The notes under the pieces were generated by a model, which was not told where the DNA came from, ran no database searches, and saw only the letters and a program-made list of their open reading frames with translations. 64,000 bases of DNA, from positions 9,080 through 73,079 of the forward strand of contig CAJUOC010000010.1 in assembly GCA_910587925.1 (NCBI GenBank). The letters are read 5' to 3'. Position 1 is the stretch's first letter; the number at the start of each line of letters is the position of its first letter. The position numbers and the translations under genes are program-made. The DNA is from an uncultured Muribaculaceae bacterium (GTDB lineage Bacteria > Bacteroidota > Bacteroidia > Bacteroidales > Muribaculaceae). This document shows positions 18,665-26,907 of the stretch, in pieces.

Positions 18665-18834
18665 TTCATGATGCATGATTCACGATGCATGATGCATGAT
18701 TCACGATTCATGATTCATCACCTACGAGCACTATATAGTCTCCGCCGCCGATTATCATGCATCATGAATCATGCATCGTGAATCAAGCATCAATCAAGCA
18801 TCAATCAAGCATCATGCATCATGAATCATGCATT
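18665..18834. repeat. Inverted array of ATGCATGATTC-type repeats
   Basis: Two arms (about 18665-18719 and 18754-18833) are built from repeated 10-12 base words such as ATGCATGATTC and CATGATTCACG. The right arm carries the reverse complement, including several GCATCAATCAA units. The arms can fold into a long AT-rich hairpin. The same words recur at 20268-20320 and 20734-20777. No gene in this stretch. Confidence 0.85.
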
Positions 18835-18884
18835 AAATTAAAGGTTTTTTTTGATTTTTTAGCGCAAGTATCGGCTTTTCTTCG

Positions 18885-18930
18885 TACCTTAGCACCCGTA
18901 TAATGCCCCCGGACACTGTCCGCAGGGCAT
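18885..18930 (+). promoter_or_regulatory. OmpA-type gene -7 element and 5' leader stem-loop
   Basis: TACCTTAG (18885-18892) is one base off TAnnTTTG. Initiation about 6 bases later would put a hairpin (18903-18930) at the very 5' end of the mRNA: outer stem ATGCCC/GGGCAT, inner stem CGGAC/GTCCG with loop ACT. The leader then runs 61 bases to the ATG. Such terminal hairpins stabilise long-lived porin mRNAs in other bacteria; that role here is inference. Confidence 0.5.
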
Positions 18931-18991
18931 CATACGGCATTTTAAGACGTTTAAACTCAATTAAGTAACACACTAAATAACTGTAATTCTT

Positions 18992-20200
18992 ATGAAAAAG
19001 ATTACTCTGCTTGCATGCGCATTTGCTCTGTCGAGCATGTCGCTCATGGCCCAGCAGGCTCAGGAAGTGCAGTATGTCGAAGATCCCACACAGGGCGTCC
19101 TCGTCAACAGCTTCAAGAGCAACTGGTTTATCACAGCTCAGGGTGGTATCAACGCCTATTTCTCGCACCACGACGCAGTGCGCGACTTCCAGGATCGTCT
19201 CGCTCCCGCTGTCAACCTCTATGTAGGTAAGTGGTTTACCCCCGTATTCGGTGCCCGCATAGGTGTCGAGTGGCTCTGGCTCAAAGGTATGACCGACCAG
19301 GGTCTCGGCATGATCCCCAACTCCCACGAGACCGCCGACTACAACAAGACCCGCATGAGCGACATCGGTCCCGCATTTGACCTCATGGTCAACCTGACCA
19401 ACCTCTTCTGCGGCTACAAGCCCAACCGCTTCTACAACTTCACCCTCTACGGCGGTGCCGGCGGCTACTGGACCATGGAGCACCACATCAACTCCAACGG
19501 CGACGCCTGCAAGGGTTGGCACAACGCCCACGATAAGGTGCTCACCTTCCGTGCCGGCTTCATCAACTCGTTCCGTCTCGCCGACGGTCTTGACCTCAAC
19601 CTCGACCTCCGCGCTTCCGCTATCGACGGCGTGATGGACGGTGCCGAGTACGTCAACGAAAACCGCACCTTCCTCGCTGCCCAGGCTTACCTCGGCCTGA
19701 CCTACAACTTCAAGCCCCGCGAATGGCACGCTCCCGTCGTGCCCGTGTGCCCCCCTGCCGAGAACTGCGACGCCCTCCGCGCCCGTCTCGCCCAGGCTGA
19801 CGCACGCATCGCCGACCTTGAGGCTCAGCTCCGCGACTGCCTCAACCGTCCCGTGCAGGTCAAGGAAGAGAAGGCTCCCCTCGCCACCATCTACTACCCC
19901 ATCAACGTTTACCGCCTCACCCGCGAGGACAACAACGTACTTGAGGCCATCTCCTACGTAATGAAGGACAACGCCAACACCAAGTATGTCCTCACCGGCT
20001 GGGCCGACAACTACACCGGTACCGACGCCATCAACATCCGTCTGCGTCACAACCGTGTAAACGGCGTATACAACCGCCTCGTGAAACTCGGCGTGCCCGA
20101 GTCGCAGCTCACCGCCACCACCAACAACGGCAACCTCTGCGACCTGGGCGAGAAGTACGTCGCTCTCGACCGTGCCGTGACCATCGAGGAGGCCGAGTAA
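18992..20200 (+). CDS. OmpA-family outer membrane protein
   Basis: 402 residues. Signal peptide MKKITLLACAFALSSMSLMAQ. N-terminal beta-barrel about residues 35-250 (strands such as WFITAQGGINAYF, GARIGVEWLWL, FYNFTLYGGAGGYW, AAQAYLGLTYNFKP). A Pro/Cys linker (PVCPPAENCDALRARLAQAD) and a short coiled coil precede a C-terminal OmpA-like peptidoglycan-binding domain (about 290-402) with VLTGWADNYTGTDAINIRLRHNRVNGVYNRLVKLGVP. The usual peptidoglycan-contacting Asp and Arg positions are matched by the TGTDAINIRLRHNR region. Codon use is strongly biased to C-ending codons, as in abundant porins. Monocistronic between repeats and a strong terminator. Confidence 0.92.
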   Translation: MKKITLLACAFALSSMSLMAQQAQEVQYVEDPTQGVLVNSFKSNWFITAQGGINAYFSHHDAVRDFQDRLAPAVNLYVGKWFTPVFGARIGVEWLWLKGMTDQGLGMIPNSHETADYNKTRMSDIGPAFDLMVNLTNLFCGYKPNRFYNFTLYGGAGGYWTMEHHINSNGDACKGWHNAHDKVLTFRAGFINSFRLADGLDLNLDLRASAIDGVMDGAEYVNENRTFLAAQAYLGLTYNFKPREWHAPVVPVCPPAENCDALRARLAQADARIADLEAQLRDCLNRPVQVKEEKAPLATIYYPINVYRLTREDNNVLEAISYVMKDNANTKYVLTGWADNYTGTDAINIRLRHNRVNGVYNRLVKLGVPESQLTATTNNGNLCDLGEKYVALDRAVTIEEAE

Positions 20201-20228
20201 TCGCCCCCCCCCGACATAGCATACCATA

Positions 20229-20265
20229 CCGCCCCCGCGCCACAGCGCGGGGGCGGTCGCTTTTT
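20229..20265 (+). terminator. Rho-independent terminator of the OmpA-type gene
   Basis: Perfect 12-bp stem CCGCCCCCGCGC / GCGCGGGGGCGG, loop CACA, followed by TCGC and five T. Confidence 0.95.
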
Positions 20266-20267
20266 CC

Positions 20268-20320
20268 GATGCATGATTCACTATTCATGATTCATGATTC
20301 ATGGTGCATGATGCACGATG
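20268..20320. repeat. ATGCATGATTC-type repeat, second locus
   Basis: About five imperfect tandem words (ATGCATGATTC, ATTCATGATTC, GTGCATGATGC) of the same kind as at 18665-18834. Confidence 0.8.
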
Positions 20321-20323
20321 TTA

Positions 20324-20504
20324 TAGTCTGCGCAGGTTTGTAACATTGGCCCAGCGGTAGCCCACATATGGGAAGCGCGGAGCGCTTCTGCTGTCGCATG
20401 ACACATCGTCACGGGAAAGTGTTGCACCGAATTTTCGTCTTGAGCCTAACATTTAGCTATTTGGCGTCTTTTGCCCGGTAATAGTTACAAACCTGCGCGG
20501 ACTA
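20324..20504. repeat. 181-bp element with 21-bp terminal inverted repeats (copy 1)
   Basis: Begins TAGTCTGCGCAGGTTTG and ends with the reverse complement, one mismatch in 21. The interior (about 139 bp) has a perfect GAAGCGC-GGA-GCGCTTC hairpin at 20372-20388 but no ORF. It does not resemble the interior of the neighbouring element, so the two share ends only. Possibly a miniature non-autonomous mobile element; no transposase is in the window. Confidence 0.7.
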
Positions 20505-20554
20505 TATCGATACAAGGCGATATAGTCCGCAGCAGACGGCTCCATCCCCAAGAG

Positions 20555-20735
20555 TAGTCCGCGCAGGTTTGTAACCTGCGCGCCACCAGGGTATTTCACC
20601 GCGACGCTCACCAACGGTATAATCACACTCGCATATGGGAATAGTCGACACCCTCAGCGACATTTTGGCTTACAAAGCCAAAATGCCGTGGTGTAATACC
20701 TTGGCGGCGCGCAGGTTACAAACCTGCGCGGACTA
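20555..20735. repeat. 181-bp element with 21-bp terminal inverted repeats (copy 2)
   Basis: Same ends as copy 1. Both ends extend into local palindromes (GCGCAGGTTTGTAACCTGCGC at the left). The interior holds a second palindrome CATTTTGGCTT/AAGCCAAAATG (about 20670-20692) and the words AGGGTATTTCACC and GGTGTAATACC. A longer copy lies in reverse orientation at 55903-56111. The stretch 20201-20774 holds only the terminator and repeats. Confidence 0.8.
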
Positions 20736-20777
20736 TGCATTATGCATTATGCATCATGCATCATGCATCATGAATCA
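20734..20777. repeat. ATGCATTATGCATC repeat abutting a stop codon
   Basis: Short tandem words ATGCATT and ATGCATC run up to and include the stop codon (TGA, minus strand) of the TPR lipoprotein gene. The insertion or expansion therefore stops exactly at the gene's end. Confidence 0.7.
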
Positions 20778-22655
20778 GGGGGAGGGCGGGGTGCCGCGGA
20801 GCTTGCGGCGGATGGCGGCGGCGCGGTCGGCGTCGGGGTTGAGGTCGAGGGCGCGGCGCCAGAGGTCGGCGGCGCGTTCAGGCTCGCCGGTCATGTAGTA
20901 GATGTCGCCGGCGTGGTCGTAGACTTCGGCAGAGGGCAGGAAGTCTTCGTCGACGGCTTCGACGACCTCGACTGCCTCGGCGTCCTCGCCATTACCCGAC
21001 GCTGGCGTGGATGCGGCGGCGCCGGGCGGGGTGATGTCGGTGGAGTCTGTCACCATGGAGAGTACGGCGTCGATCTGGCGGCGTGCGGCGGGGTAGTCTC
21101 CCTCGCGGTACAGTACCCAGGCGTATGTGTCGATGTAGGTGGGGTTGAGGGGCTCGGCGCGCAGGGCTCGCTCGATGAGGGTGCGGGCGCGCGGGAGGTC
21201 GACGCCCTCGACGGCCATGAAGTATGCGGCGTTGTTTTGGGCGCCGGCGTTGTCGGGCTCGTATCGCATGGCGATTTCGTACTGGGCGAAGGCGCTGTCG
21301 ACAGCTCCGAGTTTGTAGAGGAAGTCGCCTCGGGTGGTGTAGTACTGCGAGAGGGCGTGGTCGTTGGTAAATCCGTCAAGGTCGACAGAGTCGAGCAGGG
21401 CGACGGCTGCGGCGGGGCCGCTGTGCATCATCACCAGCGAGGATGTGGCCAGCGGGAAGTAGAGGTTGTCGGGAAAGAGGCGCATGGCTGCGCGCCCGGC
21501 GTCGATGGCCTGTATGGTGTCGGCGGCGGCCAGGGCGGTCTGCATCTGAAACTGGCGATGGCGTGGCTCGTCGGGGTCGAGGTCGGCGGCGTAGCCGAAT
21601 TGTTCTGCGGCGGCGGCTGCGCTGTCGATGGTGGCCAGGTATGAGCCGTAGAGGTCGTGGAGCTCAGCCTCGCCGGGGTGCAGCCGCTCCATGATGTCAA
21701 ACATGCGGCTGATGCGGGCTGTGTGGCCGGGGTCGGTGTAGAGCTTGCGCACATACTCGGTGAGCAGGCCCAGCTTGGGGCCGGCGTCGAGGCCCTCGCT
21801 CTCCAGGGCGCGGAACACTTCGGCATCGTAGCGGGCCGAGTCGCCGCGCTCGAGGTAGAAGTCGGCGCGGGCGAGCATGGCCTCTCCCATGCCGGAGTCG
21901 AGCTCGCAGGCGCGGTCGATATAGTGGATGGCCGAGTCGGGCATGCCGAGTGCGTAGAATGTGGAGCCGGTAATGAGGCTGGTGCGGGCGTCGTCGGGAG
22001 CGGTGGCCTGATAGCGCGCGAGCTGGGCTATCATGGCGGCGGTGTCGCGGCGCTGAGCCAGGGCGCGTATGCGGTTTTGGATGATTACGGGGTCGGGGCC
22101 AAGGCCCTCCTCGAGGCGGTCGTAGATGGCCAGGGCGGTGTCGAGGGCTGCGGTGTCGCCGCGGCCGGCGGCCTGCACGAGCGACCATGCGCGCGACATG
22201 GCGATGTCGGTGCGCTGGGGGTGCTTCTCTGCCATGAGGCGGTATGCCATGCGTACATCGCCGTGGCGGTACAGTCGGGCGGCCAGCGAGGCAAATCTCT
22301 CGCCGCCGTCGGTGTCGGAGGGGCGGGCGAGGAAGCGGCTGCGGATGGCGGCGTAGGCGTCGGCCATGGCGGCGGAATCGCCGTGTATGCCGGTGGCCAT
22401 GATGAGCTCGGCGCGCACGGCGGCGATGTCGATGTCGGTGGGGTCGAGCGCGGCGGCGCGGTCGAGCAGGATGAGGGCGTCGTCGTATCGAGAGTCGTTC
22501 ATGGCGGTGACGCCCTCGATGAATACATAGCCGGCCTTGATGCGGCGGGCGCGCTCGTCGGCGTCGGCGCCGGCGCGGCCGGCCGATGCCAGGGCACAGC
22601 CGCAGACGATGGCTGCGGCCAGTGCGACGATGATATGTATCCTGCGGAGTGTCAA
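20775..22655 (-). CDS. TPR-repeat lipoprotein
   Basis: 626 residues. N-terminal lipoprotein-like signal MTLRRIHIIVALAAAIVCGCALA (Cys about residue 18 or 20). About ten or more tetratricopeptide units fill the rest, for example SRYDDALILLDRAAALDPTD, MPDSAIHYIDRACELDSGMG, AVDSAFAQYEIAMRYEPDN and LPRARTLIERALRAEPLNP, with a last one in the C-terminal 40 residues. Such proteins are scaffolds. The Bacteroidales order TPR protein-dut is conserved, which is why I treat it as a core envelope gene. Partner unknown. Confidence 0.9.
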   Translation of the reverse strand: MTLRRIHIIVALAAAIVCGCALASAGRAGADADERARRIKAGYVFIEGVTAMNDSRYDDALILLDRAAALDPTDIDIAAVRAELIMATGIHGDSAAMADAYAAIRSRFLARPSDTDGGERFASLAARLYRHGDVRMAYRLMAEKHPQRTDIAMSRAWSLVQAAGRGDTAALDTALAIYDRLEEGLGPDPVIIQNRIRALAQRRDTAAMIAQLARYQATAPDDARTSLITGSTFYALGMPDSAIHYIDRACELDSGMGEAMLARADFYLERGDSARYDAEVFRALESEGLDAGPKLGLLTEYVRKLYTDPGHTARISRMFDIMERLHPGEAELHDLYGSYLATIDSAAAAAEQFGYAADLDPDEPRHRQFQMQTALAAADTIQAIDAGRAAMRLFPDNLYFPLATSSLVMMHSGPAAAVALLDSVDLDGFTNDHALSQYYTTRGDFLYKLGAVDSAFAQYEIAMRYEPDNAGAQNNAAYFMAVEGVDLPRARTLIERALRAEPLNPTYIDTYAWVLYREGDYPAARRQIDAVLSMVTDSTDITPPGAAASTPASGNGEDAEAVEVVEAVDEDFLPSAEVYDHAGDIYYMTGEPERAADLWRRALDLNPDADRAAAIRRKLRGTPPSP

Positions 22656-22686
22656 GAGGAAGGCTGGTTAAACAGGGCGGGGCGGG

Positions 22687-23130
22687 TCACTTTACGCCGG
22701 TGTGGCCAAAGGCGCCGTCGCCGCGCTCGGTGTGGTCGAGGCGGTCGACGCTCTCCCAGTCGACGCGCACGTATTCTTTCACGACAAACTGGGCGATGCG
22801 GTCGCCATGATTTATAACGAAGGGGGTGTCGGAAAGGTTTATGAGCACGATGCCTATCTCGCCGCGGAAGTCGGCGTCGACAGTGCCGGGGGTATTGAGC
22901 ACGGTGATGCCGCTGCGCAGGGCCAGGCCCGAGCGGGGGCGCACTTGCAGCTCGTATCCGCGCGGCAGCTGCACGCGCAGGCCGGTGGGTATGAGGGCGC
23001 GGGCGCCGGGGGCGAGAGTGAGTGGCGCGTCGAGGCAGGCGCGCACGTCCATGCCTGCGGCCGAGGGAGTCTCGTAGGCGGGAAGCTCCAGCCCGGGGCG
23101 GCTTACTATTTTCACGTGTATTGTCGACAT
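22687..23130 (-). CDS. dut: dUTP diphosphatase
   Basis: 147 residues. Trimeric dUTPase, dUTP to dUMP plus PPi. The five motifs are visible: AAGMDVRA (I), RPRSGLALRSG (II), GTVDADFRGEIGIVLINL (III), GDRIAQFVV (IV) and the C-terminal RGDGAFGHTG (V). In the last, Asp replaces the usual Gly or Thr of RGxGGFGSTG. Lies 31 bases before the TPR lipoprotein gene on the same strand. Confidence 0.97.
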   Translation of the reverse strand: MSTIHVKIVSRPGLELPAYETPSAAGMDVRACLDAPLTLAPGARALIPTGLRVQLPRGYELQVRPRSGLALRSGITVLNTPGTVDADFRGEIGIVLINLSDTPFVINHGDRIAQFVVKEYVRVDWESVDRLDHTERGDGAFGHTGVK

Positions 23131-23143
23131 AGGCAGGTGGGGG

Positions 23144-23473
23144 TCAGATGGTTACGCGGCAGGTAAACGAGCCGGCCTTGAGTATGTATATGCCGCGGCC
23201 CGACAGGCGCAGTCGCGAGGTGCCGGCGGGCAGGCGGTCCTGTGCGACGGTCTGGCCCAGGATGGTAAAAAGCTTTACCTGCGTGGGACGCGGGGCGGCG
23301 AGGTATATGGCTCCGTCGCGCACGATTACCTCGACGTGCTCGTTCTGGGGCTCGACGATGTCGGCGGGCAGAGTCTCGACGACTTCCCATCGGGGGCTGT
23401 CGGCGGGTGTTGCGGCCGATGCCGCTGCGGCGGCGAGTGTGAGTGTGAGTATTGCGAGCAGTCGGGTGAGCAT
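23144..23473 (-). CDS. Small secreted protein with sorting-tail-like C-terminus
   Basis: 109 residues. Signal peptide MLTRLLAILTLTLAAAAASAA. The mature part (about 85 residues) ends in a short beta-rich unit, QVKLFTILGQTVAQ...LSGRGIYILKAGSFTCRVTI. This has the shape of a type A C-terminal sorting domain of the type IX secretion system (hydrophobic strand, G-x-x-V, then G-x-Y-I-L-K). With almost nothing in front of that tail, it may be a remnant or a minimal cargo. A PorU-like sortase is encoded at 56409-59777. Function unknown. Confidence 0.65.
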   Translation of the reverse strand: MLTRLLAILTLTLAAAAASAATPADSPRWEVVETLPADIVEPQNEHVEVIVRDGAIYLAAPRPTQVKLFTILGQTVAQDRLPAGTSRLRLSGRGIYILKAGSFTCRVTI

Positions 23474-23491
23474 GGCGGTGGATGGGGGAGG

Positions 23492-24526
23492 TCAGTCGGC
23501 TACGGTCATCTCGCCGGCGAGGGGAGTCACGAGGCGGCGGGCTACCTCGTCGTGGCCCAGGTCGAGGGCAAAGAGGTGCATGAGTTTGGTGACGGCGGCC
23601 TCGAAGGTGATGTCGTGGCCGGGGACGACGCCGGTGGCGGCGAGTATGTCGCCGGCCTCGTAGCGGTTGGAGTGCACGCCGCCGTTGAGACACTGGGTGA
23701 TGTTGAATACGATGACTCCGCGGCGGCAAGTGTCGCGGATTGCCTCGACAAACCACGGCGCCGTCGGCGCGTTGCCGGCGCCGTATGTGCGCAGCACGAT
23801 GCCTTTGATGCCGGGCGTGGAGAGCTGGTGGCGCAGGGTCGACTCGGTGAGGCCGGGGAATACGTCGATGCACATCACGGCGGTGTCGAGCTCGGTATGC
23901 ACGCGCAGGTCGCCCGAGTGGCCGCGGCTGAGCACGTCGCGGTTGTAGCGTATGTCGAGGCCGATCTTGGCCAAATAGGGGTAGTTGCTGCTCTTGAAGG
24001 CGTTGAAGTGGTCGGCCGAGCGCTTGGTGGAGCGGTTGCCGCGCCAGAGATAGTTTTCAAAGAGTATGGCCACCTCCTGCACGGTGGGCGCTCCGTCGCG
24101 CTCGCGCGAGGCGGCAATCTGAAGGGCGGTGATGAGGTTTTCCTCGCCGTCGGTGCGCACCTCGCCGATGGGCAGCTGCGAGCCGGTGATGATGACCGGC
24201 TTGCCCAGATTCTGAAGCATGAACGACAGTGCCGAGGCCGTGTAAGCCATGGTGTCGGTACCGTGGAGCACGACAAATCCGTCGTATGCATCGTAGTTGC
24301 GGGCGATGCTGCGGGCGATATGCTGCCAGTGTGGCGGCTGCATGTCGGATGAGTCCAGCGGCGGGGCAAACTGTATGTTGTCTATCTCGTAGTCGAGCAT
24401 CTTCACCTTGGGCACATTTTCCATCAGGTGGGAGAAGTCGAAGGGGCGGAGGGCCTTGCTGCGGGGGTCCTCAATCATACCGATGGTGCCGCCGGTGTAG
24501 ATGATCAGGATGCGGGGTTTCTTCAT
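23492..24526 (-). CDS. ansA: Type I L-asparaginase
   Basis: 344 residues. Hydrolyses asparagine to aspartate and ammonia. The two catalytic threonines are in IYTGGTIGMIED (residues about 10-13) and VVLHGTDTMAYTASAL, with PVIITGSQLPIGEVRTDGEEN between the lobes. No signal peptide from the Met at 24526, so a cytoplasmic type I enzyme. Upstream in-frame starts would add a 58-residue Arg/Pro-rich tail that is an artefact of the neighbouring metG frame. Spaced 32 bases from metG. Confidence 0.93.
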   Translation of the reverse strand: MKKPRILIIYTGGTIGMIEDPRSKALRPFDFSHLMENVPKVKMLDYEIDNIQFAPPLDSSDMQPPHWQHIARSIARNYDAYDGFVVLHGTDTMAYTASALSFMLQNLGKPVIITGSQLPIGEVRTDGEENLITALQIAASRERDGAPTVQEVAILFENYLWRGNRSTKRSADHFNAFKSSNYPYLAKIGLDIRYNRDVLSRGHSGDLRVHTELDTAVMCIDVFPGLTESTLRHQLSTPGIKGIVLRTYGAGNAPTAPWFVEAIRDTCRRGVIVFNITQCLNGGVHSNRYEAGDILAATGVVPGHDITFEAAVTKLMHLFALDLGHDEVARRLVTPLAGEMTVAD

Positions 24527-24558
24527 GCCGGACTGTATGTATGTGGATAGTTGTCTTG

Positions 24559-26607
24559 TCACTGTACGCGGACGCCCGGCGCGACGGGGGCGGTCGGGCC
24601 CATCACCACACAGCGGCCGTCGCGGTCGATGGCCGAGAGCACCATGCCCTGCGACTCGATACCGCGGAGCTTGCGCGGGGGGAGGTTGGCGATGAAGCAT
24701 ACCTGACGGCCCACGAGGTCTTCAGGCGCATACCAGGCTGCGATGCCGCTCACGATGGTGCGGGGCTCGGAGGTGCCGTCGTCGATGGTGAGCTGCAGGA
24801 GCTTGTCGGCCTTGGGCACCTTGACGCAGGCGGTGACTGTGCCCACGCGCAGGTCGCCGCGGCAGAAGGTGTCGAAGTCGACCGGCTCGGCCACCGGCTC
24901 GGGGTGCCATGCCTTGAGGGTGTTTTCCTTCTTGATGCGGGCGAGGCGGTCGGTCTGGGCGGCAATCTGCTCGTCTTCGATTTTGTCGAATAGCAGCTCG
25001 GGGCTGCCCAGGGCGGTGCCGGGAGCGAGGATGCCGGCCGAGCCTGCGGCGTCCCAGTCGAGGCGTGTCATGCTGAGCATGGCGGCAAGGCGCTCGCTCA
25101 TGAAGGGCATGAACGGCTCCATCACCACAGCCAGCGCGCCGCATATCTGCAGGGCGGTGTAGAGGATGGCGTCGACGCGGGCGGGGTCGGTCTTTACGGT
25201 CTTCCAGGGCTCGGTCTCCTGCAGGTAGCGGTTGCCGGTGCGGGCGATGTCCATGGCCAGGCGCAGGGCGTCGCGGAAGTGGAAGCCTTCGATGAGGTCG
25301 GCCATGCGGTCGCGCAGGTCGGTCACCTCGGCCAGGGCGGCGCGGTCGGTGTCGGTGAGGGCGCCGGCGGCGTCGGGCACGCGTCCGTCGCAGTACTTGT
25401 GGGTGAGCACGATGGCGCGGTTGACAAAGTTGCCCAGGATGGCTACCAGCTCGCTGTTGTTGCGGGCCTGGAAGTCGCGCCAGGTGAAGTCGTTGTCTTT
25501 GGTCTCGGGGGCGTTGGCGGTGAGCACGTAGCGCAGCACGTCCTGCTTGCCCGGGAAGTCGCGCAGATACTCGTGGAGCCACACGGCCCAGTTGCGCGAG
25601 GTCGATATCTTGTCGCCCTCGAGGTTGAGAAATTCATTGGCCGGCACATTGTCGGGCAGCTGGTATCCGTCGCCGTATGCCATGAGCATGGCGGGAAACA
25701 CTATGCAGTGGAACACGATATTGTCCTTGCCGATGAAGTTGATGATGCGGGTGTCGGGGCTCTTCCACCACTGCTCCCAGTCGTCGGGGCGTATCTCCTT
25801 GGTATTGGAGATGTATCCGATGGGGGCGTCAAACCACACGTAGAGCACCTTGCCCTCGGCGCCCTCCACGGGCACGGGCACGCCCCAGTCGAGGTCGCGG
25901 CTCACCGCGCGGGGCTGCAGCCCCAGGTCGAGCCAGCTCTTGCACTGGCCGTATACATTGGAGCGCCACTCCTTGTGACCCTCCAGGATCCACTCGCGCA
26001 GGCGGCTCTCCCATCGGTCGAGCGGCAGGTACCAGTGGTGGGTCTCGCGCAGCACGGGCACGGCGCCTGTGATGGCGCTGCGGGGGTTGATGAGGTCGGT
26101 GGCGTTGAGCGAGGTGCCGCACTTCTCACACTGGTCGCCATAGGCGCCCTGGGCGTGGCAGTGGGGGCACTCGCCGGTGACGTAGCGGTCGGCCAGGAAT
26201 TGGCCGGCCTCCTCGTCGTAGAGCTGCATGGAAGTCTTCTCGACAAACTCGCCCTTGTCGTAGAGGCGGCGGAAAAACTCCGATGCCGTCTGCGAGTGCA
26301 GCTCCGAGGTGGTGCGGGAGTATACGTCAAACGATATGCCCAGCCCGGCCATCGAGTCGCGGATGATGGCGTGGTAGCGGTCGACGATGTCCTGTGGGGT
26401 GACACCCTCGGCCTTGGCCTTGATGGTGATGGGCACGCCATGCTCGTCGCTGCCGCCGATCATCAGCACCTCGCGGCCGCGCATACGCAGGTAGCGGGCG
26501 TAGATGTCTGCGGGGATGTAGACGCCGGCCAGATGGCCTATGTGCACCGGGCCGTTGGCGTAAGGCAGCGCGGTGGTTATGAGGGTACGGTTGGGAGTCT
26601 TTTCCAT
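24559..26607 (-). CDS. metG: Methionyl-tRNA synthetase
   Basis: 682 residues. Class Ia synthetase charging tRNA-Met, including the initiator at 14955. HIGH-type motif PVHIGHLAG. Zinc knuckle CPHCHAQGAYGDQCEKCG. KMSKS-type motif appears as DKISTSR. The anticodon-binding helical domain follows (WRDFQARNNSELVAILGNFVNRA). A C-terminal tRNA-binding (EMAP-like) OB domain from about residue 575 has DLRVGTVTACVKVPKADKLLQLTIDDG and NLPPRKLRGIESQGMVLSA. Start at 26607 because the -7 element lies 17 bases above it; longer frames start upstream of that promoter. Confidence 0.96.
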   Translation of the reverse strand: MEKTPNRTLITTALPYANGPVHIGHLAGVYIPADIYARYLRMRGREVLMIGGSDEHGVPITIKAKAEGVTPQDIVDRYHAIIRDSMAGLGISFDVYSRTTSELHSQTASEFFRRLYDKGEFVEKTSMQLYDEEAGQFLADRYVTGECPHCHAQGAYGDQCEKCGTSLNATDLINPRSAITGAVPVLRETHHWYLPLDRWESRLREWILEGHKEWRSNVYGQCKSWLDLGLQPRAVSRDLDWGVPVPVEGAEGKVLYVWFDAPIGYISNTKEIRPDDWEQWWKSPDTRIINFIGKDNIVFHCIVFPAMLMAYGDGYQLPDNVPANEFLNLEGDKISTSRNWAVWLHEYLRDFPGKQDVLRYVLTANAPETKDNDFTWRDFQARNNSELVAILGNFVNRAIVLTHKYCDGRVPDAAGALTDTDRAALAEVTDLRDRMADLIEGFHFRDALRLAMDIARTGNRYLQETEPWKTVKTDPARVDAILYTALQICGALAVVMEPFMPFMSERLAAMLSMTRLDWDAAGSAGILAPGTALGSPELLFDKIEDEQIAAQTDRLARIKKENTLKAWHPEPVAEPVDFDTFCRGDLRVGTVTACVKVPKADKLLQLTIDDGTSEPRTIVSGIAAWYAPEDLVGRQVCFIANLPPRKLRGIESQGMVLSAIDRDGRCVVMGPTAPVAPGVRVQ

Positions 26608-26624
26608 ATCTGTCTTTATTGCTG

Positions 26625-26632
26625 CAAAGATA
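26625..26632 (-). promoter_or_regulatory. -7 element for metG
   Basis: TATCTTTG on the minus strand, 17 bases before the metG ATG. An ATTG 22 bases further up (26655-26658) could be the -33. Confidence 0.6.
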
Positions 26633-26789
26633 CTACTTTTTTTAATCCCCTCACCAATCGTATTTAAACAATTTACCAAATACCCCGATATACGTAGCGT
26701 CGATTTATCAGTACGGGCGTCCGGGCCGGCCGGTCAAGAGTGAGATTGTCCTTGACAGGATGGATGTTTCAGGCCGTCCATCGTACAGT

Positions 26790-26888
26790 TTTGGGGATTT
26801 ATGCCATATTCTCTCATTTGAATTTAGGGATTGGAGCCATATTTGCTAAAATAAATTTGGGGATTAGCGTCATTGTCGCTATTTTTGC
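26790..26888 (+). repeat. Three 33-bp direct repeats ending in a promoter
   Basis: TTTGGGGATTTATGCC (26790), TTTAGGGATTGGAGCC (26823) and TTTGGGGATTAGCGTC (26856) recur at exactly 33 bases with CATATT-like middles. Read in the gene's frame they give an 11-residue repeat (LGIYAIFSHLN, LGIGAIFAKIN, LGISVIVAIFA), but the promoter position argues that they are not translated. Confidence 0.7.
26856..26887 (+). promoter_or_regulatory. Promoter of the DUF4143-type ATPase
   Basis: -33 TTTG (26856-26859), 20 bases, -7 TATTTTTG (26880-26887). It lies inside the longest open frame and so places the translation start at the ATG at 26908 rather than at 26740. Confidence 0.7.
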
Positions 26889-26907
26889 CGGTGGAAAACG
26901 ATTGATA

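Noticed and set aside
18833..20281. 482-residue minus-strand frame opposite the OmpA-type gene
   Set aside because: Caused by C-ending codon bias; it would also have to read through the terminator stem and into repeats.
26740..26907. N-terminal 56-residue extension of the DUF4143 ATPase
   Set aside because: It lies over a consensus promoter and consists of the 33-bp repeats; the Walker A distance is normal from the ATG at 26908.
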